Assembly: GCA_002505685.1 (NCBI GenBank)
Contig: DAVT01000027.1
Location: forward strand, 1 to 17,902
Reading direction: 5' to 3'
Origin: Euryarchaeota archaeon UBA501
GTDB lineage: Archaea > Thermoplasmatota > Poseidoniia > Poseidoniales > Thalassarchaeaceae
Length of the DNA stretch: 17,902 nt
Part shown: positions 1 to 6,829 of the stretch, piece after piece
Position numbering within the stretch: the stretch's first letter is position 1
Layout: each line of letters begins with the position of its first letter
Made by a program: the position numbers and the translations under genes
The notes under the pieces: model-generated
Database searches by the model: none
What the model was told of the DNA's origin: nothing
What the model saw: only the letters and a program-made list of their open reading frames with translations

Positions 1-353
1 GACCATTCGTAGACGTTGTACTCTCGATAGGTCAGTGTGCCAGCGGTTTCATCGTGGTATAGCACCTCACGCTTGGTGGTCAAATCGTAGGTGAATGGAC
101 CCATCTTTTCAAATTCCATCTCGGTCTCTTCACCGCTTTGAAGTTCAGCAGCATTCGACAAGTTCCACGCGTAGAAAGACCTCTCCGATACACCATTGAG
201 CCATTCGTCGTCTTCCCATGTATCATTGGTCATGACGGTAGCGGTCGAAAGTGTCTCTTCGGTGACATCCATCACAAAGGGTGATACGACTGCTAGGTTG
301 ACACTAATCAGGAGAAGTCCGACAATTCCGAGTGCGGTGGCTTTGGCGTTCAT
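1..353 (-). CDS. CD36/LIMP-2-like membrane protein, N-terminal part (partial at window edge)
   Basis: The frame stays open from an ATG at 353-351 to the window edge (117 codons). Residues about 5-27 form one hydrophobic helix (ATALGIVGLLLISVNLAVV) after a short start, which fits a signal anchor. The following part has the block order of the CD36/SR-B/LIMP-2 N-terminal ectodomain: a Trp-rich stretch, then FYAWNLSNAAEL, a GEE turn, MGPFTYD, a Lys-Arg-Glu-Val stretch, an acidic turn with T-L-T-Y, and YNVYEW. CD36 relatives show F-(W/Y)-x-(F/W)-(D/N)-(V/L)-x-N-(P/A)-x-E, then G-P-(Y/F)-(T/V)-Y at the same spacing. Family members bind lipids or lipoproteins at the membrane; that role here is inference. 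The C-terminal two thirds, including the second membrane segment and disulfide region, lie outside the window. A DUF3068-type protein is the main alternative. Confidence 0.65.
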   Translation of the reverse strand, partial: MNAKATALGIVGLLLISVNLAVVSPFVMDVTEETLSTATVMTNDTWEDDEWLNGVSERSFYAWNLSNAAELQSGEETEMEFEKMGPFTYDLTTKREVLYHDETAGTLTYREYNVYEW

Positions 354-359
354 GGCTCC

Positions 360-373
360 GCACCCGAGGGTGC
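360..373. repeat. Perfect hairpin in divergent spacer
   Basis: GCACCC (360-365), GA, GGGTGC (368-373) is a perfect 6-bp inverted repeat. Read on the minus strand, it ends 6 bases before the ATG of the CD36-like gene. The core resembles the hairpins at 14292-14314 and 17054-17072. The spacer between the two divergent genes (354-456) must contain both promoters, but I see no convincing TATA box. Confidence 0.5.
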
Positions 374-456
374 ATGGCATAAGCAATCCGATGCCCGAGT
401 GTGTCCTGAGAGTCAATACTGACAAGATTCAAACGTTGAACGAAATTGGAAAGATT

Positions 457-1155
457 ATGGAAGAACACATTGAGTATAATCCAAGTTTTACAATGCTAAC
501 ACTAGCCCTTTCACCCGGTGAAAGTGTCAAGGCTGAACCGGGTGCTATGGTTTGTCAATCCGGTGTCGAAATGCAAACCGGAATGAGTGGAGGAGGAGGT
601 GTTGGTGGCTTCTTCAAGAGCATGGGTAAAGCTATGCTTGGTGGTGAGTCATTTTTCCTCAACACATTCACAGCTGGACCCGCTGGTGGATGGGTCAGTT
701 TGGCACCCTCAGTACCCGGCGATATCGCTTGGTTTGACTGCCAGCCCGGACAAAATTTGTACATCCAAAGTGGTTCGTACCTCGCTTGTACAGCGAACGT
801 AGAAACCGATACGAAATTCCAAGGAGCGAAAGGGATGTTCAGCGGAGAAAGTTTGTTCTTCATTCGCGCATTTACCCAAGCCGGAGTTGGACGTGTCTAC
901 TACAACTCATATGGAGCCGTGAAGCAAATCCCAATTCAGCCTGGACAAACGGTTACCGTGGATACTGGACATCTTGTGGCTTACACTGAAGGACTTCAAT
1001 ACACCATTGGAAAGGTTGGTGGAATGAAGTCGCTCTTCTTTGGAGGAGAGGGGCTTGTCATGCACTTCCAAGGACAAGGGACAATTTGGGTCCAAACTCG
1101 AAACATTGGCGGACTTGCTGGTGTCTTGGCACCATTCTTGCCATCCAATGGATAG
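457..1155 (+). CDS. AIM24 / TIGR00266 family protein
   Basis: This 232-residue protein matches the AIM24/TIGR00266 fold family. It opens with a short beta segment, then PGESVKAEPGAMV, a Gly-rich turn (GGGGVGGFF near residues 47-55), LGGESFFLN, a run of beta strands around PGDIAWFDCQPGQ, and a second half-repeat with MFSGESLFF and LFFGGEGLVMHFQGQG, ending WVQTRN. The yeast relative is a mitochondrial membrane-organising protein. Prokaryotic members are widespread but poorly defined, so no precise function is claimed. No signal peptide or membrane segment is seen. The frame is open further upstream to 196, but that part is antisense to the CD36-like gene, and family members begin just before the E-Y-x-P-S-F segment, so ATG 457 was chosen. 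ATG 391 is the alternative. The ribosome binding site is weak. Confidence 0.85.
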   Translation: MEEHIEYNPSFTMLTLALSPGESVKAEPGAMVCQSGVEMQTGMSGGGGVGGFFKSMGKAMLGGESFFLNTFTAGPAGGWVSLAPSVPGDIAWFDCQPGQNLYIQSGSYLACTANVETDTKFQGAKGMFSGESLFFIRAFTQAGVGRVYYNSYGAVKQIPIQPGQTVTVDTGHLVAYTEGLQYTIGKVGGMKSLFFGGEGLVMHFQGQGTIWVQTRNIGGLAGVLAPFLPSNG

Positions 1156-1168
1156 AGGCGGATTTGAA

Positions 1169-1218
1169 TCGCCCTACGGGCGAATCATCAAAGGTCGCCC
1201 GTGACGCGCATAGCGCGT
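1169..1218 (+). promoter_or_regulatory. Leader with tandem and competing hairpins before the molybdenum hydroxylase operon
   Basis: Two perfect hairpins lie in the 68-base spacer. The first is TCGCCC (1169-1174), loop TAC, GGGCGA (1178-1183). The second is ACGCGC (1204-1209), loop ATA, GCGCGT (1213-1218), ending 5 bases before the small-subunit ATG. A second copy of TCGCCC at 1195-1200 can also pair with 1178-1183, so two structures are mutually exclusive. This could be attenuation, a start-site mask or a protein-binding palindrome; the sequence alone does not decide. Confidence 0.4.
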
Positions 1219-1223
1219 TCGGC

Positions 1224-1823
1224 ATGTCAATTCACATACGAGTTCCAATGCTTCCCGGTTCAGGGAAGGAAACTTGGAACGCGGTTGTCAACGACGAAAA
1301 CCATGAACATTTGATTGAAAGCAATGCAATTCTGTTGGATGTGTTGCGAGATCAAGCCGGGACCCTTGGGGTCAAGCGTGGATGTGATATGGGTACCTGT
1401 GGATGTTGTGCGGTTCTCATAGATGGAGAGCCGCGATTGTCATGCCTCTGCTTGGCAAAAGAGGCTCGAGGAACCAATATCACCACCGTTGAAGGATTGG
1501 CAGATGGGCACCATTTGCACCCGATTCAGCAGTGTTTTGCCGAGGCTGGTGGTAGCCAGTGTGGATTTTGTACACCTGGATTCTTGATTGTCAGTGCTGC
1601 ACTATTAGATGAAAATCCTGAGCCGAGTAGAGATGAAATCAAATGTGCAATCGAGGGTAATTTGTGTCGTTGCACCGGTTATCAGCAAATCGTTGACGCT
1701 GTAGAGATGGCGGCTTCGATGAAACGGGATGGCTCTTCACCACCCGATGCAACCGACCCCAAATCAGACCCACATCCTTTGGGTCCGGATGATCCATCAT
1801 TGCCTCCAGGCAGTTCAAAGTAG
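1224..1823 (+). CDS. Molybdenum hydroxylase small subunit, two [2Fe-2S] clusters (CoxS/HcrC-like)
   Basis: This 199-residue electron-transfer subunit belongs to the xanthine oxidase/CO dehydrogenase/4-hydroxybenzoyl-CoA reductase family. The plant-ferredoxin-like N-terminal domain has Cys54, Cys59, Cys62 and Cys74 (GCDMGTCGCC...LSC). The helical domain has QCGFCTPG with Cys113 and Cys116, and CRCTGY with Cys148 and Cys150. Gln112 is the family residue near the molybdopterin. The usual family length is about 150-165; the extra roughly 40 residues form a C-terminal tail rich in Pro, Asp, Ser and Gly, unusual for this subunit. ATG 1224 was chosen because it places the ferredoxin domain at the N-terminus; the longer frame from 1086 overlaps the preceding gene and adds no domain. 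It is the first gene of a small-large-medium operon; the large-subunit gene follows after 8 bases. No Tat signal is present, so the enzyme is probably cytoplasmic. Confidence 0.93.
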   Translation: MSIHIRVPMLPGSGKETWNAVVNDENHEHLIESNAILLDVLRDQAGTLGVKRGCDMGTCGCCAVLIDGEPRLSCLCLAKEARGTNITTVEGLADGHHLHPIQQCFAEAGGSQCGFCTPGFLIVSAALLDENPEPSRDEIKCAIEGNLCRCTGYQQIVDAVEMAASMKRDGSSPPDATDPKSDPHPLGPDDPSLPPGSSK

Positions 1824-1831
1824 GTGTTTAG

Positions 1832-4636
1832 ATGGCCAAAGGATACCGTCAAGCACCAGGGAAAAGCGGGGACAAAAAAAGAACCGATGGAAAGCGAGTT
1901 GCTGGTCAGCAAGACTTCGGCGTCCCCGGCTCTGGGGGTTCAGACCCTCATTCCAAACTCCAAGATTTGGACTACGTTCCTGAGTCGGTCGGGGGATGGA
2001 AAAAACAACCTCGAGGACCTCACGTCCACGACCGCCACGTCACTGGAATGACGATTGGAAAATCGGTACCATTGGTAGATGCCAACTGGAAAATGACTGG
2101 GCAGGCACAATACGGTGATGACATCCGCCTGCCGGGTGAACTCATTGGTAAGATTCTCCGTTCACCTCACCATTATGCGTTGATCAAGTCGATTGATACG
2201 TCCAATGCAGAAGCGATGGAAGGAGTGTTTGCGATTGCCACAGGACAAGATTCTGTGAACAAATTCGGTGTCCTACCCGTCACCAAAGATGAGCATGCAA
2301 TGGCACAGGACAAAGTTCGCCACGTGGGAGACTTGGTGGCTTGTGTTTGCGCGATTGATGAAGCTACAGCAATCGAAGCAATGAATGCGATTTCAGTAGA
2401 ATATGAAGTCCTTCCATCAATCCATGACATGGAGGATGGGCTGAAGGATTCGGAACACCCAATTCATGACCGCGGAAAGTATCACATCGGCGAATCCAAT
2501 GTCCAAAAGCGTGTTTTCCAACAATTTGGGGACCTCGATGGAATGGAGCGAGCACCCTATCGTCATGAAGCGGATTGGGAAACCGCTGGATTACACCATG
2601 GATTCACTGAACCTCATGCAGTCGTTGCGCATTGGGACCCATCGGGTCGACTGACGGTTTGGTCACCTCAGCAAGTTCCTCATTATCTGCACCGTGCCCT
2701 ATCTGCTGTTCTCGACATCCCAATGCACCAAATCAACGTTCACAGGACCTTTGTCGGAGGAGGATTTGGTGGTAAATCGGATCCATTCCCACACGAAATG
2801 TGTGCTGCGATTCTAGCACGAAAGTCGGGTCGTCCCGTTCGTATCAACTTCGACCGAGAAGAAGTCTACTGGATCAATCGTGGTCGGCACCCATCTCGGA
2901 TTCAAATGGGTGTCTTTGCGGATGATGAAGGGCGAATTTCTGGCATCGAAACGGATGCGCTCATCGATGGAGGTGCCTTTGCTTCCTTCGGACACGTCAC
3001 GACATACTACAATGGTGTATTACACACTGCTCCATACGAAATTGGGGGCTTCAATTACACTGGAGCAAGGGTCTGGACCAACAAACCTGCCAGCGGTGCC
3101 ATGCGCGGCCATGGTGCTGTGAATAGCCGATGTGCGGTCGAGGTGGGGATCGATGCAGTTTCAGAACAAATGAAAGTCGACCCGATGACCTTCCGACTTG
3201 CAAATCTATTGCCACCTCATAGTCGTACCATCACAGGATTCAGAGTCACCAGTACCGGAATGCGCGAGTGCCTAGCCAAAGTTCGAGAGCAATCTGATTG
3301 GGATGAGAAATTCCGAAACTTGCCGCTAGGTAAAGGCATAGGAGTTGGTTGTGGATTCTTCATTTCAGGTTCTGGATTGCCCATCCATTGGGACCCAGAA
3401 AACTTCCCACATGCGACCGTTCATCTACAGTGTGATATGGATGGAGGTGTAACCGTTCACACCGGGGCGGCTGAAATTGGCCAAGGTAGTGATACGGCCG
3501 TAGCGCAAGCGGTTTCAGAAGTTCTTGCCTTACCATTGGATATGATTCGCATCCGCAGTAAAGAGAGTGACACTGCACCCGTTGACCTTGGCTCATACTC
3601 CAGTCGTGTGACATTCATGAATTGTAATGCGGCCATCAAAGCTGCATGCGAATTGCGAGACAAGGTGATGAAGGCCGCTTGGGAGATAACTGGATACAAC
3701 CCCGATGTCTTGGTCTTGGGTGACAGGCGAATTTACTACAAACATGACCCTGCGATTGGGGTTTCTTGGTTAGAAGCGGTTCACAAGGCACAGGCTGATG
3801 TGGGTTCGCTGATTGCTTCCGGCGCATATCGAACACCCCCCATGGGTGGAGTTCACAAGGGCGCTGCCGCCGGTTTGGCGCCTGCGTATTCGTTCTCAGC
3901 CTATGTCGCCGAGGTAGATGTGGATGTTGAGACTGGATTTGTCAAAATCACCAAGGCTTGGGCTGCACACGATTGTGGAAAAGCCCTCAACCCATTGGCG
4001 GTGAAGGGACAGATCATCGGTTCCTGTCACATGGGGATGGGTCAAGTCTTGTCTGAAGAGATGAAGTATGGACGAGATGGACACTTGATGAATCCGGATT
4101 TGTTGGATTACAAAATCATGAGTGTGCATGAAATGCCCGATGTGGTTCCCATTATCGTCGAAAGCAACGACCCCGAAGGGCCCTTTGGCGCTAAAGAAGC
4201 CGGAGAGGGGCCGCTACTGCCGATTCTTCCTGCGGTTTGCAATGCAATATACGATGCAATTGGTATTCGAATCGATGAATTGCCAGTCACACCTGATCGT
4301 TTGCACAAGCGTATCGAGAAGCACTGTAGAAAGCTGGGCATAAATGACCCACTCGATTTGCCCGTACCTCGATTTGAGGCTGGACCTCTTCAAAAAAAGT
4401 TGGCTGACCGAGCTGATGAACACGCCAAGCGTGACCATCTACGTGATATCCAAGAGGACAGGTCCTCTTACGTCAACGGAGTTCTGTTCGGATTTGCCCC
4501 TGACAAGCCGATGGCTGAACAAAAAGAAGGTTGGAGAGAAGCGGTTGTCCCTACACCCAAAGATCTGGCTGACCCTTCAAAGCGGGCCGCCAGAGCATGG
4601 GGGCATGTAGAGCGTAGACATCGGGGTGATGACTGA
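1832..4636 (+). CDS. Molybdenum hydroxylase large (molybdopterin) subunit, HcrA/CoxL-like
   Basis: This 934-residue catalytic subunit has the aldehyde oxidase a/b hammerhead domain from about residue 75 (IGKSVPLVDANWKMTG) and the molybdopterin-binding domain after it. Visible family motifs are GGGFGGKS (309-316), GAAEIGQG (545-552) and GPFGAKEAGEG (783-793), where Glu792 fits the catalytic glutamate. The active-site loop reads GAMRGHG (422-428). It is neither the AYxCSFR loop of form I CO dehydrogenase nor AYRGAGR of form II, so CO oxidation is unlikely. Typical large subunits are 750-800 residues. This one has about 72 extra N-terminal residues rich in Gly, Lys and Asp and about 90 extra C-terminal residues rich in charge. 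GGTG at the small-subunit stop serves ATG 1832; ATG 2048 is an alternative start without a visible ribosome binding site. The stop overlaps the next ATG (TGATG). The substrate is not deducible. Confidence 0.92.
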   Translation: MAKGYRQAPGKSGDKKRTDGKRVAGQQDFGVPGSGGSDPHSKLQDLDYVPESVGGWKKQPRGPHVHDRHVTGMTIGKSVPLVDANWKMTGQAQYGDDIRLPGELIGKILRSPHHYALIKSIDTSNAEAMEGVFAIATGQDSVNKFGVLPVTKDEHAMAQDKVRHVGDLVACVCAIDEATAIEAMNAISVEYEVLPSIHDMEDGLKDSEHPIHDRGKYHIGESNVQKRVFQQFGDLDGMERAPYRHEADWETAGLHHGFTEPHAVVAHWDPSGRLTVWSPQQVPHYLHRALSAVLDIPMHQINVHRTFVGGGFGGKSDPFPHEMCAAILARKSGRPVRINFDREEVYWINRGRHPSRIQMGVFADDEGRISGIETDALIDGGAFASFGHVTTYYNGVLHTAPYEIGGFNYTGARVWTNKPASGAMRGHGAVNSRCAVEVGIDAVSEQMKVDPMTFRLANLLPPHSRTITGFRVTSTGMRECLAKVREQSDWDEKFRNLPLGKGIGVGCGFFISGSGLPIHWDPENFPHATVHLQCDMDGGVTVHTGAAEIGQGSDTAVAQAVSEVLALPLDMIRIRSKESDTAPVDLGSYSSRVTFMNCNAAIKAACELRDKVMKAAWEITGYNPDVLVLGDRRIYYKHDPAIGVSWLEAVHKAQADVGSLIASGAYRTPPMGGVHKGAAAGLAPAYSFSAYVAEVDVDVETGFVKITKAWAAHDCGKALNPLAVKGQIIGSCHMGMGQVLSEEMKYGRDGHLMNPDLLDYKIMSVHEMPDVVPIIVESNDPEGPFGAKEAGEGPLLPILPAVCNAIYDAIGIRIDELPVTPDRLHKRIEKHCRKLGINDPLDLPVPRFEAGPLQKKLADRADEHAKRDHLRDIQEDRSSYVNGVLFGFAPDKPMAEQKEGWREAVVPTPKDLADPSKRAARAWGHVERRHRGDD

Positions 4637-5604
4637 TGCGAATGCCACCATTCACACTTCATACGCCGGACAACTTGGCCAAGGCCTTGGCACTGGCCTC
4701 CGAATTGGACAACTTTGACTGGGTCGCGGGTGGCACTGATTTGTTGCCAAATTACAAGTGGCACCTTAACCCAAAACCCAATGTTATTTCTCTAGCCAAA
4801 GTGAATGAATTAACGGCACTTTCTGGTACGGTCGTCGGTGCCATGGTTCGCATCCATGATCTCGCCAATAGTGAGGATGCACATCCTTTGATTCGGGAAA
4901 CTGCGGCGACGATTGCCAGTGTCATGATTCGGCGCTCTGCGACCGTGGGTGGCAACATTTGTCTCGACACGAGATGCTATTGGTTTAACCAGACCGAGGA
5001 ATGGCGTAGAAGCATTGATTGGTGTCACAAATGTGATTGTGATACCGGAGCAGATTGCCGGGTGATCCCCAACCAAAATACACTCTGTGTGGCCACCTAT
5101 CAAGCGGACTTGGCCGCCGCTTTCATTGCGCTCGATGCGACCATTCACCTCGCCAGTGGGGCGGGTGCACGCTCAATGCCATTTGCAGAATTCTTCCAGT
5201 TGGATGGCATGACTCGAAACGTGCTGAAAACCGGTGAGTTGGTGACCCACGTCACACTCCCTGAAGATGCCAAGAATTGGCAGGGTGCCTACCAGAAATT
5301 ACGACTCCGTGAAACGTGGGATTTCCCCGAGGCTGGCGTGGCGGCCGCATGGAAACTCGAAGGTGGAAAAATCACTGGTTTGCGAGTGGCAACCACCGGG
5401 TGTGAGAGTATCCCTGGAGATCACTCGGAGATGGCAGCTTCGGCGATTGAAGAATGGTCTGGGAAGGATAGTATTCGCGAATTGTCTGAAGGAGTTCGTA
5501 AGGCTGTAAAACCGGTCAGTAACACGTATTTCCCACCCGCATATCGACGCAAAATGCTTCGTGTTCTGACACGGAGAGCCCTCGCTCCGCTTGAACACCT
5601 TTGA
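4636..5604 (+). CDS. Molybdenum hydroxylase FAD subunit with 4-hydroxybenzoyl-CoA-reductase-type [4Fe-4S] loop (HcrB-like)
   Basis: This 322-residue medium subunit has the FAD-binding signatures AGGTDLLP (31-38) and TVGGNIC (103-109), followed by the CO dehydrogenase flavoprotein C-terminal domain. Directly after the second flavin motif is a Cys-rich insert of about 40 residues with Cys114, Cys130, Cys133, Cys135, Cys141 and Cys151, in the context DTRCYWFNQTEEWR. In 4-hydroxybenzoyl-CoA reductase the beta subunit has such an insert, and four cysteines there bind a [4Fe-4S] cluster. The 16-residue gap between Cys114 and Cys130 matches my memory of that protein. CoxM and XdhB lack this insert. 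It suggests an electron path from FAD through an extra low-potential cluster. The start is fixed by the one-base overlap with the large-subunit stop. Two further cysteines (133, 135) and a 3-residue expansion are unusual. Confidence 0.9.
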   Translation: MRMPPFTLHTPDNLAKALALASELDNFDWVAGGTDLLPNYKWHLNPKPNVISLAKVNELTALSGTVVGAMVRIHDLANSEDAHPLIRETAATIASVMIRRSATVGGNICLDTRCYWFNQTEEWRRSIDWCHKCDCDTGADCRVIPNQNTLCVATYQADLAAAFIALDATIHLASGAGARSMPFAEFFQLDGMTRNVLKTGELVTHVTLPEDAKNWQGAYQKLRLRETWDFPEAGVAAAWKLEGGKITGLRVATTGCESIPGDHSEMAASAIEEWSGKDSIRELSEGVRKAVKPVSNTYFPPAYRRKMLRVLTRRALAPLEHL

Positions 5605-5615
5605 GCGAGGCATTC

Positions 5616-6632
5616 ATGCTAGATGAGTGGTACGCGTTCATCATGGAACGTGCATGGATTGGGGTGATTCTGTGCACCATCGTCCTGTTCGGTTTGCCTC
5701 AAAGTTCGGTGACTGCACAAGATATCCCCACACCTATCGGTTGGGAGATGGGGCTTGTCTATTCGGATGATGCATCGGAAGATGACCCATTCCAATTGGA
5801 AGAAGATGGGGAAACTACCATTCGATTTTGGATTCGAAACGACAACTTGGTAGGTGACATCGATGTTTCTCTTTCTTACGAATGTGATGGGGGACAATTT
5901 ACAGTGACTGGCGAAGAAAGTGTGACGGTCAGCGGTGGGAAAAATGATACCTTCAGCATGAAAATTGCGTATGATGGAGAATTATTGTATGGAATTGCCG
6001 CTGGCACCTTATTTGATTTTGAAATCAGTGGGGAATTGACATCGGTAGGACCAGCACCGTTTCCCGTCCCCGTATCCAGTCAAAACGTCGATGGAAAAGC
6101 CAACGTTCCCGAACTCTACCGATGGGAGGTTAACATCGTTGATATTGAGCATCCAATCAGTGCGGGTACAGAATTCACATTAGAGGTAGGAATGAAAAAT
6201 CTAGGAAACACTGCTGACTCCTATACTAGCGCAACAATTGAAGATGATTGTCCAGTTTTGACAGTAGACGATGAACCCCTACAGGCATCAGTAGGTGAAA
6301 TTGTTCAACCCTCGATGGAACAAGTAGTCGATCTGGTGTTTGATGCATCCTCAACACATCCCACTCGGCTTTGTGAAATCGAAATTACCGTGCGCTCGAG
6401 TGGAGTTGCCAGTGGTGGTTTGGGCGACTCATCAAACAAGGATGAATCCGTTGTAAATGTTGAAGCAAGACCAGTGGGGGCCCAGATAGACCAGGATGAT
6501 GCCAATGTTGGAGACGACGATGGTCCGCAAAATCAAGAGCAAGTGACATCTGACAACTTCTTGATTTTCCCGAGTTTACTGACTCCACTTGCAATGGTCT
6601 CGGCTGCACTCGTCCATTCTCGCCGAAAATAA
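5616..6632 (+). CDS. Secreted surface protein with Ig-like/CARDB-like domains and C-terminal membrane anchor
   Basis: This 338-residue protein has an N-terminal hydrophobic segment (AWIGVILCTIVLFGLP) followed by a likely cleavage region near SSVTAQ. Two beta-rich modules follow. The second has the CARDB/NEW3-like phrase GMKNLGNTADSYT, and the first has WIRNDNLVGDIDVSL. Each contains two or three cysteines that could form disulfides. An acidic Asp/Asn/Gln linker precedes a C-terminal hydrophobic helix (LIFPSLLTPLAMVSAALV) ending in RRK. This is a type I surface protein layout, with no PGF-CTERM motif. ATG 5616 was chosen because GAGG at 5607-5610 sits 5 bases before it; ATG 5643 would give a tidier signal peptide but has no ribosome binding site. 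It lies 11 bases after the FAD-subunit gene and is probably co-transcribed. The exact function is unknown. Confidence 0.75.
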   Translation: MLDEWYAFIMERAWIGVILCTIVLFGLPQSSVTAQDIPTPIGWEMGLVYSDDASEDDPFQLEEDGETTIRFWIRNDNLVGDIDVSLSYECDGGQFTVTGEESVTVSGGKNDTFSMKIAYDGELLYGIAAGTLFDFEISGELTSVGPAPFPVPVSSQNVDGKANVPELYRWEVNIVDIEHPISAGTEFTLEVGMKNLGNTADSYTSATIEDDCPVLTVDDEPLQASVGEIVQPSMEQVVDLVFDASSTHPTRLCEIEITVRSSGVASGGLGDSSNKDESVVNVEARPVGAQIDQDDANVGDDDGPQNQEQVTSDNFLIFPSLLTPLAMVSAALVHSRRK

Positions 6633-6652
6633 GCGGTTTTTGGCTATTTTCG
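6624..6652 (+). terminator. Stem-loop terminator overlapping the stop codon of the surface-protein gene
   Basis: CGAAAATA (6624-6631) plus GC (6633-6634) pairs with GCTATTTTCG (6643-6652), giving a 10-bp stem with one bulged A. The loop GGTTTTTG holds five T. The TAA stop at 6630-6632 lies inside the 5' arm. The next gene starts about 180 bases on and has its own promoter candidate, so transcription end here is plausible. Confidence 0.45.
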
Positions 6653-6671
6653 CTATATCAGGACTTGCAGT

Positions 6672-6727
6672 TTTCCGAAATGATACGGAAAGGGTGAACT
6701 TGAAACTCCTCTAGAAACGGTATTCTA
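6672..6727. repeat. Two inverted repeats in the intergenic spacer
   Basis: TTTCCG (6672-6677) and CGGAAA (6686-6691) form a perfect 6-bp inverted repeat with an 8-base AT-rich gap. TAGAA (6712-6716) and TTCTA (6723-6727) form a second one with a 6-base gap. Both lie upstream of the TATA-like element and could be operator sites. Repeats this short can also arise by chance. Confidence 0.25.
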
Positions 6728-6750
6728 ACCATAATCGGTGTGCAGCAACC

Positions 6751-6806
6751 TATATTTGCAGAATGAGATTGCCAAAGGCGTCGCTATGGTGTAGCCTAGG
6801 CTACAC
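6751..6806 (+). promoter_or_regulatory. Candidate promoter and 18-base palindromic operator of the DUF4350-moxR-DUF58 operon
   Basis: TATATTT at 6751-6757 resembles an archaeal TATA box, which would place transcription start near 6780. A perfect 18-base palindrome, GTGTAGCCT (6789-6797) then AGGCTACAC (6798-6806), lies just after that point and 23 bases before the chosen start codon. A dimeric repressor bound there would block an early transcript, or the RNA could fold into a hairpin. The palindrome is certain; the function is inferred. Confidence 0.4.
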
Positions 6807-6829
6807 ATGTGAATAAGGGGGAGGCGAAT

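Noticed and set aside
196..456. An 87-codon N-terminal extension of the AIM24-family gene
   Set aside because: It runs antisense to the CD36-like gene, is not seen in the family, and the ATG at 457 gives the normal N-terminus.
1086..1223. Upstream extension of the 2Fe-2S subunit
   Set aside because: It overlaps the end of the AIM24-family gene and reads through the hairpin leader; the ferredoxin domain starts naturally at 1224.
1832..4636. Form I CO dehydrogenase CoxL
   Set aside because: The AYxCSFR active-site loop is absent and the FAD subunit has a [4Fe-4S]-type loop.
6540..6632. PGF-CTERM archaeosortase signal at the end of the surface protein
   Set aside because: There is a C-terminal helix and basic end, but no PGF motif.
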